Positions 1-5,875 of a stretch of DNA of 7,146 nucleotides are shown here, in pieces. The position numbers and the translations under genes are program-made. The notes beneath the pieces were generated by a model. That model ran no database searches. It worked only from the letters and a program-made list of their open reading frames with translations, and was not told the DNA's origin. The number at the start of each line of letters is the position of its first letter. Within the stretch, counting starts at the first letter, position 1. Origin of the DNA: Gammaproteobacteria bacterium (GTDB lineage Bacteria; Pseudomonadota; Gammaproteobacteria; S012-40); the NCBI GenBank assembly GCA_029879945.1, contig JAOUPJ010000190.1, forward strand, positions 1-7,146. Reading direction: 5' to 3'.

Positions 1-1647
1 ATCACCCGTGATCATAATCGGTCGTATTCCCGCTTCTTTGCATAACTTCACGGCTTCGGCGGCCTCGGGGCGAGGTGGGTCCATCATGGCGACCAGCCCC
101 AAAAAGACCAGATCGTTTTCCACTTCTTCCTCTTCCTTCGTATCCGGTAAGGTATTCCAGTTACGGTAGGCATAGCCCAGCACCCGGTAACCATTTTCCG
201 CCAGACCTTCCGCCTCCTGGAGAAAATAATCATTGTCCAGGGATTCCACTCCCTCGGGGCCGAGCTGATAACGACACACCGCCAAAACCTTTTCCGGTGC
301 GCCCTTGGTAAAGGCAATTAATCCCCCTTCCTGCACATGGAAGGTGGTCATGCGTTTACGATTTGACTCAAACGGAATTTCCAAAACACGGGGAAAGAGT
401 TGAGAAAGAATTTCTTTTTTATATCCCGCATTGGCAGCGAATTGGTAGGCAGCCACTTCGGTGGGATCGCCATTAGGACTTCCGTCTTTTCCCTTTTCCA
501 CATCATTACTCAGCGCCAGTGCCTGTCCCATCAAGGCCCAGGCCCCACGCGCAGCGTCGGCCGGTACCAGCACATTGCGCGCTCCGCTAACACACACACA
601 TTCTTCCACATGCATTTTGTTCTGGGTGAGGGTGCCGGTTTTATCGGAACAAATCACGGTAGTGGAGCCCAGGGTTTCCACTGCTGGAAGCTTTCGAACC
701 AGCGCATTTTGTTGCACCATCTTCTTGGCCCCCAGGCCCAGCACCACGGTAATCACCGCAGGCAAGGCTTCGGGTATGGCGGCAACGGCCAGGCTGATGG
801 CCGTGAGGAACATGAGCATGACCGGTTCACCGCGCAAGATGCCCATGGCCATGAGCACCCCGCATATCAATAGCACGGCAATGGCGAGGCGTCTGCCGAA
901 ATCCTTGATGCGCACCTGTAAGGGGGTCTTTTCTTTCTCGCCGCTGTTTAACAACTCTGCCACCTTACCCATCTCGGTGGACATTCCCGTTGCCGTCACT
1001 AGGCCCACAGCACGCCCGTGCGTAATCAGCGTACCGCGAAAGACCATGTTCTTGCGGTCGGCAACGACGAGATTTTCGTTCTCCAGGGCATTGTTGACCT
1101 TGCTAACGGTTGTGGATTCGCCCGTTAAGGCAGACTCGTCCACATGCACATCGGCCACATCCACCAGACGACAATCGGCTGGAACGTAATCACCTGCCTC
1201 CAACAGGACCAGGTCTCCTGTCACCAGCTGCTCTGTGGCGATGGTATGTACGTGTCCGTCTCTACGGACCTTGCAATCCGGGGTAGACAAGGCCCGCAAG
1301 GCGGCGAGGGCTCGCTCAGCACGATACTCTTGAGAAAACCCGATAATGGCATTGATAAGGATGATGACCACGATGACTAGCGCATCCACTGCGTCGCCGA
1401 CGACTCCAGAGACGATGGCAGCAATGATCAAAACGATGATCATGAAATCCGTAAATTGGGAAAGAAAAAGAGACCTGGCGGAACGTTGGCCTTGTTCCGT
1501 CAGGTGATTGGGACCCAGTCGCAGCAATCGTTGCTCTGCAAGCTGCTGAGACAAGCCCAATTGTAGATCCGTCTCCAATTGCTTGGCGAGGTCACTGGGT
1601 TTCTCAGTCCAGGGTGTGGACTGCCCGCTTGAGGTTGGAACTGACAT
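1..1647 (-). CDS. P-type II (P2) cation-transporting ATPase, N-terminal 549 residues; runs off the left edge
   Basis: Inner-membrane ATP-driven cation pump. The frame is open from the ATG at 1647 to position 1 with no stop, so the C-terminus (rest of the P domain and helices M5-M10) is outside. Visible landmarks in order: cytoplasmic N-terminal segment of the SERCA/PacL type (about 15-55), M1 (about 68-84), M2 (about 88-106), actuator-domain TGES (175-178), M4 with the ion-site motif IPEALP (291-296), phosphorylation loop DKTGTLT with acceptor Asp335, nucleotide-domain GDPTE (393-397) and KGAPE (448-452), and finally ITGD, whose Asp549 is the last codon. All catalytic motifs seen are intact. 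Absence of CPx in M4 and of N-terminal CxxC argues against a heavy-metal P1B pump. Ca2+, Mn2+, Na+ or another ion cannot be decided without M5/M6. The gene lies 55 bp after the DUF2214 stop on the same strand. Its Shine-Dalgarno is weak; a TATAAT lies at 1677-1682 but has no good -35 partner. Confidence 0.95.
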   Translation of the reverse strand, partial: MSVPTSSGQSTPWTEKPSDLAKQLETDLQLGLSQQLAEQRLLRLGPNHLTEQGQRSARSLFLSQFTDFMIIVLIIAAIVSGVVGDAVDALVIVVIILINAIIGFSQEYRAERALAALRALSTPDCKVRRDGHVHTIATEQLVTGDLVLLEAGDYVPADCRLVDVADVHVDESALTGESTTVSKVNNALENENLVVADRKNMVFRGTLITHGRAVGLVTATGMSTEMGKVAELLNSGEKEKTPLQVRIKDFGRRLAIAVLLICGVLMAMGILRGEPVMLMFLTAISLAVAAIPEALPAVITVVLGLGAKKMVQQNALVRKLPAVETLGSTTVICSDKTGTLTQNKMHVEECVCVSGARNVLVPADAARGAWALMGQALALSNDVEKGKDGSPNGDPTEVAAYQFAANAGYKKEILSQLFPRVLEIPFESNRKRMTTFHVQEGGLIAFTKGAPEKVLAVCRYQLGPEGVESLDNDYFLQEAEGLAENGYRVLGYAYRNWNTLPDTKEEEEVENDLVFLGLVAMMDPPRPEAAEAVKLCKEAGIRPIMITGD

Positions 1648-1702
1648 AGTCTCGATGAGTTCGCAAATATATTCCTATTATAAAGGAGAACGAAGCGGGC
1701 TC

Positions 1703-2176
1703 CTATGGTGAGACGAGTTGCTGTCTTAAATGGTTGGCGACTTCTGCGTCCAGCCCTGTACCACTGGCCATCAACACAGCCAAAAGCGGCATCAACACAA
1801 ACAAGAAAAGTTCAAACCGAATGGCGTTAATTACTTTGGCGGGAACAGCAATTTCCTGACTATCGGTTTTGCGTTGACTCAAAAAGTAACGGGTAGGAAT
1901 CAGGGAGATGAGCGCAATACAAACGAAGACAGTGAGTTTGGTGTGAAATATCCAGTTTTGCGTATAAAACTCCGCCGGTTTGCCCACGAACCACCACAGG
2001 CTCACCCCGCATGTCACCACCACAACCGCACTCACACCCGCAACAATATCAACGATAAGTAGCCGCTTCAGGGTTTCACGTGTGATACTTTTTTTCGCAA
2101 GCACATGCTCCAGGGAAAGGGATGCAAAAAGTACAATGATCCCAAGAAAGTGAAAATATCGTATTGCCAGATCCAT
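1703..2176 (-). CDS. DUF2214 family four-helix membrane protein
   Basis: Small integral membrane protein of 157 aa. It has four hydrophobic segments (about 5-27, 39-65, 77-98 and 118-141) joined by short polar loops. The first helix region carries RYFHFLGIIVLF, then a conserved Glu-His (EH, residues 23-24), and the middle carries FHTKL, all typical of the DUF2214 family as I remember it. The family has no established biochemical role; the EH and FHTKL histidines could be ligands for haem or metal, but that is inference. The start at 2176 fits the family's usual N-terminus, yet no Shine-Dalgarno is visible: the ATG lies 2 nt after a strong inverted repeat (2179-2209). It is 51 bp downstream of a SUMF1-like gene and 55 bp upstream of the P-type ATPase, both on the same strand, so co-transcription is likely. 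Confidence 0.82.
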   Translation of the reverse strand: MDLAIRYFHFLGIIVLFASLSLEHVLAKKSITRETLKRLLIVDIVAGVSAVVVVTCGVSLWWFVGKPAEFYTQNWIFHTKLTVFVCIALISLIPTRYFLSQRKTDSQEIAVPAKVINAIRFELFLFVLMPLLAVLMASGTGLDAEVANHLRQQLVSP

Positions 2177-2178
2177 AG

Positions 2179-2209
2179 ACTGTTAGGGGTGAGTTGAACT
2201 CCTAACAGT
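2179..2209 (-). repeat. Inverted repeat/hairpin abutting the DUF2214 start codon
   Basis: The arms ACTGTTAGGGGT (2179-2190) and ACTCCTAACAGT (2198-2209) are complementary except at one position, with a 7-nt loop. In the minus-strand RNA the single mismatch is C-A. No U-run follows on the minus strand, so it is not a classical intrinsic terminator. Its position, 2 nt before the ATG, would place the ribosome-binding region of the DUF2214 gene inside the stem. It could be an RNA element controlling translation, a processing or stability hairpin between the SUMF1 and membrane-protein cistrons, or a DNA operator. Confidence 0.6.
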
Positions 2210-2227
2210 ATAGACTACGGATATAGG

Positions 2228-3208
2228 CTATTTACCCGCCAGCGATGCATCATTGGCCGCTTGGGCGCAACGGAAGCCCAGGTCTTCGTGTTCGGAGTCG
2301 GGGGAAAGGAACAGTCGATAGGCACCGCGTTGATACATATGCAGGGCATAGTGGCCGGAGCCACCCCAGCCTGCACCGCGCACTACCTTGAACCTGGTGC
2401 CGAACAAGTCGGATTTGAAGTCGGAGTTTTTGTAGGCGTCATACCAGTCCATGGTCCATTCGGAGACATTGCCCGCGATGTCAAAGACCGGATAAACGGA
2501 GTGATCGTTTTTGTAGGAGCCACCCGGCGCAGCACCCGTTTCCCATTCCTCTTCACCCGTATTACTCATGGCATCCTTGAACTCGTCTCCCCAGGGAAAC
2601 TCTTGCCCCTTCTCACCGCGAGCCACCTTTTCCCACTGCTCTTCAGTCGGTAAGGATTTGCCTGCCCACTTACAGTAATCAAAGGCAGCACGCCAATTCA
2701 CATTGTAGACGGGTACTTTATCCAGTTTGGCGAAGTGGGAGTCGATCTCTTTGAGCAGTTCTGCACGACCCATATTGCGCGTATCAACATCGATGCGAAA
2801 GACTTCTGAAACCAGATTTCTCAGTTTCTCCACCGACACATCATTGAGCTTGTCTCGCTTCATGGAGACCACGTATCCATTTTCCACCCAATGAATAGGA
2901 GGACGATATCCCGCTTGTTTTACGAAATCACGAAACTGGCCATTGGTGACTTCATATTTATCCATATAGAAGGCATCCAGTTTCACCGTGTGTTGTGGAT
3001 GCTCATCCAGATACCAGGGTTTAATAGAACCAAATTCTTCCGACTTGCCGGTTTTATCCACCTTGTCACTACCCATGACGAACTCACCCGCAGGAATCAA
3101 CACCATCGTGGCGCCGTCTTTCCCTTTGGCGGTTTTGGCCAAAGCGGCGTATCCATTGGCACTAAAAAAGAGCGTTAAAATAAAAAGTGTGATGACTGAT
3201 TTTTTCAT
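2228..3208 (-). CDS. Exported SUMF1/FGE-sulfatase domain protein lacking the FGE cysteine pair
   Basis: Periplasmic protein of 326 aa. I chose the ATG at 3208, not the in-frame GTG at 3217, because AGGTGG (3214-3219) lies 5 nt upstream of the ATG and overlaps the GTG. Residues 1-21 form a signal peptide with probable cleavage after NGYA. The SUMF1 (formylglycine-generating-enzyme-like, C-lectin-type) fold runs from about 35 to 318: MVLIPAGEFVMGS (35-47), YEVTN (85-89), LPTEEQWEKVAR (from 186), FPWGDEF, DIAGNVSEWTMDWY, and the terminal LGFRCA. An unusual insertion of about 55 residues (about 110-164), charged and probably helical, precedes VPVYNVNW. Where FGE enzymes have the copper-binding CxxxxC after the GGS motif, this protein has RGAGWGGSGHYALHMY (277-292) with no cysteine, so formylglycine synthesis is unlikely. 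NirV-type proteins associated with nitrite reductase belong to the same superfamily, but no nirK is in the window. It lies 17 bp after the haem-SUMF1 gene. Confidence 0.88.
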   Translation of the reverse strand: MKKSVITLFILTLFFSANGYAALAKTAKGKDGATMVLIPAGEFVMGSDKVDKTGKSEEFGSIKPWYLDEHPQHTVKLDAFYMDKYEVTNGQFRDFVKQAGYRPPIHWVENGYVVSMKRDKLNDVSVEKLRNLVSEVFRIDVDTRNMGRAELLKEIDSHFAKLDKVPVYNVNWRAAFDYCKWAGKSLPTEEQWEKVARGEKGQEFPWGDEFKDAMSNTGEEEWETGAAPGGSYKNDHSVYPVFDIAGNVSEWTMDWYDAYKNSDFKSDLFGTRFKVVRGAGWGGSGHYALHMYQRGAYRLFLSPDSEHEDLGFRCAQAANDASLAGK

Positions 3209-3213
3209 ACGAA

Positions 3214-3219
3214 CCACCT
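3214..3219 (-). promoter_or_regulatory. Shine-Dalgarno AGGTGG fixing the start at 3208
   Basis: On the minus strand AGGTGG lies 5 nt before the ATG at 3208. It sits in the short gap after the upstream stop codon (3226-3228) and overlaps the alternative GTG at 3217, which therefore has no usable ribosome site of its own. Confidence 0.7.
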
Positions 3220-3225
3220 AATGCT

Positions 3226-4263
3226 TTATGCGTCTTTCGCGCAGCGAAAACCGAAGCTGCTGTTCTTGGTTGATCTCAGGAAAAAGCTACGATTGTAGAC
3301 GGGTGCCGAGATCCCACATTGATAAAAAGAGCAGTCCCACCAGGAACCGCCCTTGAGTGTCTTGTATTTTTCGCCGTAGTTTTCGGTATCGTGCGTGTTA
3401 CCCGGATAGGCCTTATACCAGGAGTCCGTCCACTCCCATACATTGCCCGACATATCATAGACACCGTATTCACTCTTACCTTTTTCAAAAGAACCCACAG
3501 GAGAGGTATCACCCTCCAGATTCAGATTGCCCCATCGGTGTGGTGAATTAGCGTAATTGGCATTGAATTCATTGCCCCAGGGAAAATAACGACCATCGGT
3601 AGAACGTGCGGCCTTCTCCCATTCCTCATCGGTGGGTAATCGCTTCTCGGCCCATTTACAATAGGCATCTGCATCTTTCCAGGAAACATAGGTAACGGGG
3701 TGATCGGCCTTGCCCTCGGGAAAGGTGCGATTGCGAAAGTGTTTCGGTGAGCGTCTACGGGTCTCGTTAATAAATTTTCGATACTGCAGATTGGTCACTT
3801 CGTAGATATCGATCTTAAATACCGGCAGCGTGACCTTGTGTTCCGGGCCTTCATCAGGCAAGCGGTTATTGGTGCCCATCACGAACTCGCCCGCCGGAAT
3901 CGTAACCATGGGATTGGGGTCTTCACCCAATCGCGAGGTCTCGTAATAGAGCGGGTATTGCATCCCGGCCGTCATGCGCTCTATATCGTAGCGCGGCGTT
4001 TCGGTCTCCAGCTTCACCCCGAGATACGCCTTGAGGTCTACTTTGATGGCGTGGGGTTTAAGGTGTTTCTGTGGCTGCGGAACACCCTCATGGCAGCTGG
4101 CGCAGGCCTTGGCCGGATCAAAATGCAGGGTTTTGGATTTGTGATGAAAATCCACATGGCAAGCGACACACTCGTCCATCTCTGTCGCGTAGACAGAGGA
4201 AGCTCCCAGTAATACGAGGACTCCCAGTAAAGAAAATCCCCTCCGCCCCTCTTTGTTGATCAT
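3226..4263 (-). CDS. Exported dihaem cytochrome c / SUMF1 (FGE-sulfatase) fusion protein
   Basis: Periplasmic protein of 345 aa. A signal peptide (1-26, cleavage likely after SVYA) leads into a short haem domain with two CxxCH sites: CVACH (32-36) and CASCH (54-58), with His40, His41, His47, His67 and His71 as possible distal ligands. A linker (about 72-117) joins this to a SUMF1 domain (119-345) with MVTIPAGEFVMGT, YEVTN, LPTDEEWEKAAR, FPWGNEF, DMSGNVWEWTDSWY, KGGSWWDC and the terminal FGFRCA. After the GGS motif it has Cys311 and Cys316, the same CxxxxC spacing as the copper(I)-binding pair of formylglycine-generating enzymes, though shifted by one residue from the human motif as I recall it. 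A redox or copper-linked role is inference; a formylglycine or structural role is also possible. Haem attachment would need a Ccm system, not seen here. The start has a weak ribosome site; a sigma70-like promoter lies about 70 nt upstream. It is first of four closely spaced genes. Confidence 0.9.
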   Translation of the reverse strand: MINKEGRRGFSLLGVLVLLGASSVYATEMDECVACHVDFHHKSKTLHFDPAKACASCHEGVPQPQKHLKPHAIKVDLKAYLGVKLETETPRYDIERMTAGMQYPLYYETSRLGEDPNPMVTIPAGEFVMGTNNRLPDEGPEHKVTLPVFKIDIYEVTNLQYRKFINETRRRSPKHFRNRTFPEGKADHPVTYVSWKDADAYCKWAEKRLPTDEEWEKAARSTDGRYFPWGNEFNANYANSPHRWGNLNLEGDTSPVGSFEKGKSEYGVYDMSGNVWEWTDSWYKAYPGNTHDTENYGEKYKTLKGGSWWDCSFYQCGISAPVYNRSFFLRSTKNSSFGFRCAKDA

Positions 4264-4334
4264 TTCGCCAACTTTATGATGTTATTGGTAATTTACTGTT
4301 TCCGCAGCGTGTAAACTAGCCGGTAAGTCACGGA

Positions 4335-4363
4335 AAGATAAGGGAAAAAAGCACAGAAGTCAA
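4335..4363 (-). promoter_or_regulatory. Sigma70-type promoter for the haem-SUMF1 operon
   Basis: On the minus strand the -35 TTGACT (4358-4363) and -10 TATCTT (4335-4340) are separated by exactly 17 bp and lie between the stop of the NFU gene and the ATG at 4263. Predicted transcription would start near 4328, giving a leader of about 65 nt. The -35 matches consensus at 5 of 6 positions and the -10 at 4 of 6. No terminator for the NFU gene is visible in this gap, so read-through from it is also possible. Confidence 0.5.
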
Positions 4364-4365
4364 CT

Positions 4366-4770
4366 TTAAAACGTGTTCTCTACCTTTCGCACCGCTGGCA
4401 CACGCATGCGCACCAGTCTTTCCACCACATTCTTGAGATCCAATACGGCATTGGGGCAACCCACGCAGGCGCCCTTGAGCCGGACTTGCACCACATCCTT
4501 TTCTACCAAGGCAACATATTCGATATCGCCGCCATCCTGGGCCAGAATAGCCCTGGCTTCGTCAATGGCCTCTCGAACCAGTTCTTCGTCTATCTCGCCC
4601 CCCAGGGCCGCCAACGCCTCCTGGTGCTCGCGCTGTTGTTCAGCCAGATGTTGAACACGCGCCAGTCTCAGAGCCATGACAGGATCCAGCTCTTCGATGG
4701 CATCCAGTTCCTCTTCCGTGTAGACGTGTTCCGGGTCATCCGAGATCAGGTCTTGCAGTGTCTTACTCAT
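4366..4770 (-). CDS. NFU-domain (NifU C-terminal-like) Fe-S cluster protein
   Basis: Cytoplasmic protein of 134 aa that probably binds or carries Fe-S clusters to target proteins. I chose the ATG at 4770 because AGGAAG (4773-4778) lies just upstream; the in-frame TTG at 4791 has no ribosome site. The C-terminal half (about 62-134) is an NFU domain: EAIDEARAILAQDGGDIEYV, then VQVRLKGACVGCPNA with the cluster cysteines 102 and 105, then the closing V-RVPAV-KVE segment. In place of the degenerate A-type domain of NfuA, it has an acidic, strongly helical N-terminal extension of about 60 residues rich in Glu and Gln. It is transcribed divergently from the GST gene, with start codons 76 bp apart. 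Function is assigned by family only. Confidence 0.88.
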   Translation of the reverse strand: MSKTLQDLISDDPEHVYTEEELDAIEELDPVMALRLARVQHLAEQQREHQEALAALGGEIDEELVREAIDEARAILAQDGGDIEYVALVEKDVVQVRLKGACVGCPNAVLDLKNVVERLVRMRVPAVRKVENTF

Positions 4771-4790
4771 AGCTTCCTGTCTATCCAGCA

Positions 4791-4806
4791 ACTATTGGTC
4801 GATAGT
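4791..4806. repeat. Small palindrome between the divergent NFU and GST genes
   Basis: ACTAT-N6-ATAGT is a perfect 5-bp dyad in the 76-bp divergent intergenic region. Its place, 20 bp from one start and 40 bp from the other, suits an operator for a dimeric regulator, but arms this short can occur by chance. No convincing -35/-10 pair was found for either gene here. Confidence 0.25.
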
Positions 4807-4837
4807 GTACTCTAAGCACCAAGCAGAAACGAATATT

Positions 4838-4842
4838 GGAGG
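4838..4842 (+). promoter_or_regulatory. Shine-Dalgarno GGAGG of the GST gene
   Basis: GGAGG followed 4 nt later by ATG (4847). It decides the start against an in-frame ATG at 4805, which has no ribosome site. Confidence 0.75.
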
Positions 4843-4846
4843 AATC

Positions 4847-5506
4847 ATGTCGCGCATACTAATCAGTCACGAACTCTGTCCCTTTGTGCAGCGCTCCGTG
4901 ATTACCCTCTTGGAAAAAGAAGTAGAGTTCGAGCAGAAATTTGTGGACCTGGACAATCCGCCACAATGGTTTCTGGATATCTCCCCGCTAGGAAAAGTTC
5001 CGATATTGCAGGTTAATGGCGAAATCTTGTTTGAATCTGCTGTGATCAACGAATATCTGGATGAAGTCACTCCGCCCACACTACATCCCTCGGACCCATT
5101 GCTCAAGGCCATAAACCGGGCATGGATAGAATTTGCATCCGACTTGATCGTAACCATGTATATGATTTCTGTGGCCGACAGTGAGGATATGCTAGACCAA
5201 CAGACCCACTTGCTCTATGGCAAACTGGATACCCTGGAAAAACAATTGGCGACCAACACGCCCTTTTTTAATGGCGCAGACTTTTCGCTGGTCGACGCGG
5301 CCTTCGCGCCCGCCTTGTTGCGCATCCAGTTACTGGACAAGCACCTGGGTCTGGACGCCTTCGATGGGCGGCCGGCAGTCCTGGCCTGGACCCAACGACT
5401 GGTAAATCGTGATTCTGTGAAAAATTCACTCACTGAAAACTTTGAAACCAAGTTTCTGGATTACTCCAGAACTCATTCGGAATACATTCGTGAGCGTTTG
5501 GCGTAA
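4847..5506 (+). CDS. Glutathione S-transferase family protein, omega-like with a CPF active site
   Basis: Cytosolic protein of 219 aa with the two-domain GST layout. The N-terminal thioredoxin-like domain (about 1-78) has SHELCPFVQR, where Cys11 is the probable catalytic cysteine as in omega/DHAR-type enzymes. It also has SPLGKVPIL with the cis-proline Pro52, and ESAVINEYLDE (63-73), the glutathione gamma-glutamyl site. The helical C-terminal domain (about 90-219) contains the characteristic FSLVDAAFAPALLR. A cysteine catalytic residue suggests thiol-transferase or glutathionyl-reductase chemistry rather than conjugation; the substrate is unknown. SspA-like proteins share the N-terminal pattern but lack this CPF motif, so I prefer GST. 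It is the only long plus-strand gene. The hairpin just after its stop has no plus-strand U-run, so its own termination is unclear. Confidence 0.9.
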   Translation: MSRILISHELCPFVQRSVITLLEKEVEFEQKFVDLDNPPQWFLDISPLGKVPILQVNGEILFESAVINEYLDEVTPPTLHPSDPLLKAINRAWIEFASDLIVTMYMISVADSEDMLDQQTHLLYGKLDTLEKQLATNTPFFNGADFSLVDAAFAPALLRIQLLDKHLGLDAFDGRPAVLAWTQRLVNRDSVKNSLTENFETKFLDYSRTHSEYIRERLA

Positions 5507-5529
5507 AAAAAACCCCGCCAAGGCGGGGT
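5505..5529 (-). terminator. Intrinsic terminator oriented for minus-strand transcripts
   Basis: The arms ACCCCGCC (5512-5519) and GGCGGGGT (5522-5529) form a GC-rich stem. A run of eight A (5505-5512) on the plus strand becomes a run of eight U after the hairpin on the minus strand. Read on the plus strand, no U-run follows, so it serves RNA coming from the right. The GST stop codon lies inside the A-run. Since the GlrR-like gene already has its own terminator at 6074-6118, this one implies another minus-strand transcript starting in 5530-6070. Confidence 0.85.
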
Positions 5530-5583
5530 ACGAGTCTGAGGAGAAAATTGTCAAACTTGCGCCTGACAATAAAGAAACTTGTT

Positions 5584-5661
5584 CTATCCAATAATCGATG
5601 CATAGCTGGCGACATAAAATAATGTGACGCCAAAAATAAGTGTTCCTACGATTGCTTTCAT
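5584..5661 (-). CDS. Candidate 25-aa single-helix membrane peptide
   Basis: The ATG at 5661 opens a 25-codon frame ending in TAG at 5584-5586. The peptide begins MKAIVGTLIFGVTLFYVA: one Lys, then an almost uninterrupted hydrophobic stretch (about 3-25) long enough to span the inner membrane. The start lies 7 nt after the stop of the 37-codon ORF upstream. The nearest Shine-Dalgarno, GGAG, is in the last codons of that ORF, about 10 nt before the ATG, which suggests translational coupling. A strong minus-strand terminator follows 55 nt after the stop. I do not recognise the family. A chance ORF cannot be excluded at this length, but the clean hydrophobic helix with a basic N-terminus and the sigma54 promoter/terminator context favour a real small protein. 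Confidence 0.45.
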   Translation of the reverse strand: MKAIVGTLIFGVTLFYVASYASIIG

Positions 5662-5668
5662 TTCCGAA

Positions 5669-5782
5669 CTACTCCACAACAATCTCTGTTTCACAGCCAC
5701 CGGGTTTGCCCGTTCCGGGGCGCCCATATTTCGTTGAAGATGACTCTCTTATTAACCTTTTAGGTCGACCGACCCATTTCAT
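5669..5782 (-). CDS. Candidate 37-aa basic, glycine-rich small protein
   Basis: The ATG at 5782 has GGGAGG (5792-5797) 9 nt upstream and opens a 37-codon frame ending in TAG at 5669-5671. The peptide begins MKWVGRPKRLIRESSS, is strongly basic over its first 12 residues, continues with a Gly/Pro-rich centre (YGRPGTGKPGG) and one Cys (residue 30), and ends acidic (ETEIVVE). No signal peptide or membrane segment is visible. It is the first ORF after the sigma54-type promoter (5876-5892), with a predicted leader of about 83 nt, and is probably coupled to the 25-codon ORF. I do not recognise the family. It may be a regulatory peptide, a modified-peptide precursor, or a leader within a regulatory RNA; none of these is shown by the sequence. 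Confidence 0.5.
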   Translation of the reverse strand: MKWVGRPKRLIRESSSTKYGRPGTGKPGGCETEIVVE

Positions 5783-5791
5783 TCTTTAGCG

Positions 5792-5797
5792 CCTCCC
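5792..5797 (-). promoter_or_regulatory. Shine-Dalgarno GGGAGG of the 37-aa ORF
   Basis: GGGAGG on the minus strand, 9 nt before the ATG at 5782. It is among the strongest ribosome sites in the window although no long ORF follows, which is the main reason to take the small ORF seriously. Confidence 0.55.
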
Positions 5798-5875
5798 TCT
5801 TTTTTGTGAGTGGATTCGCTGGCAAGCAGTCGACTAGTCCAAAAGTTAGTGCAAACTTCACGGTGCAATAGAGTT

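Noticed and set aside
590..600. (CA)n run as a simple repeat
   Set aside because: About five dinucleotide units inside the ATPase coding sequence, encoding a Cys-Val stretch; too short to be a meaningful repeat.
461..1189. Long plus-strand ORF of 242 codons
   Set aside because: It is antisense to the P-type ATPase, whose motifs TGES, PEALP, DKTGTLT and GDPTE are intact in the minus frame; the plus-strand translation has a low-complexity Ser/Thr/Arg pattern typical of a shadow frame.
1677..1682. TATAAT on the minus strand before the ATPase gene
   Set aside because: It matches a -10 box perfectly, but no -35 hexamer or extended -10 is found at 16-18 bp; kept only as a remark because the gene probably shares the upstream transcript.
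1684..1704. AGGAG/CTCCT inverted repeat after the DUF2214 gene as a terminator
   Set aside because: The stem is only 5 bp with an 11-nt loop and overlaps the stop codon; the following U-run is short. Too weak to call termination.
4288..4296. GTAATTTAC palindrome in the leader of the haem-SUMF1 gene
   Set aside because: A 4-bp arm dyad in AT-rich sequence is expected by chance and matches no operator I can name with confidence.
5430..5633. Minus-strand ORF of 67 codons across the GST 3' end
   Set aside because: It crosses the terminator hairpin, overlaps the GST coding sequence antisense and is in another frame from the better-supported small ORFs.
5505..5865. Direct identification of the sigma54 transcript as GlmY
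   Set aside because: No sequence resemblance to the Escherichia coli glmY that I remember could be seen, and the region carries ORFs with ribosome sites; the parallel rests only on the regulator and promoter type.
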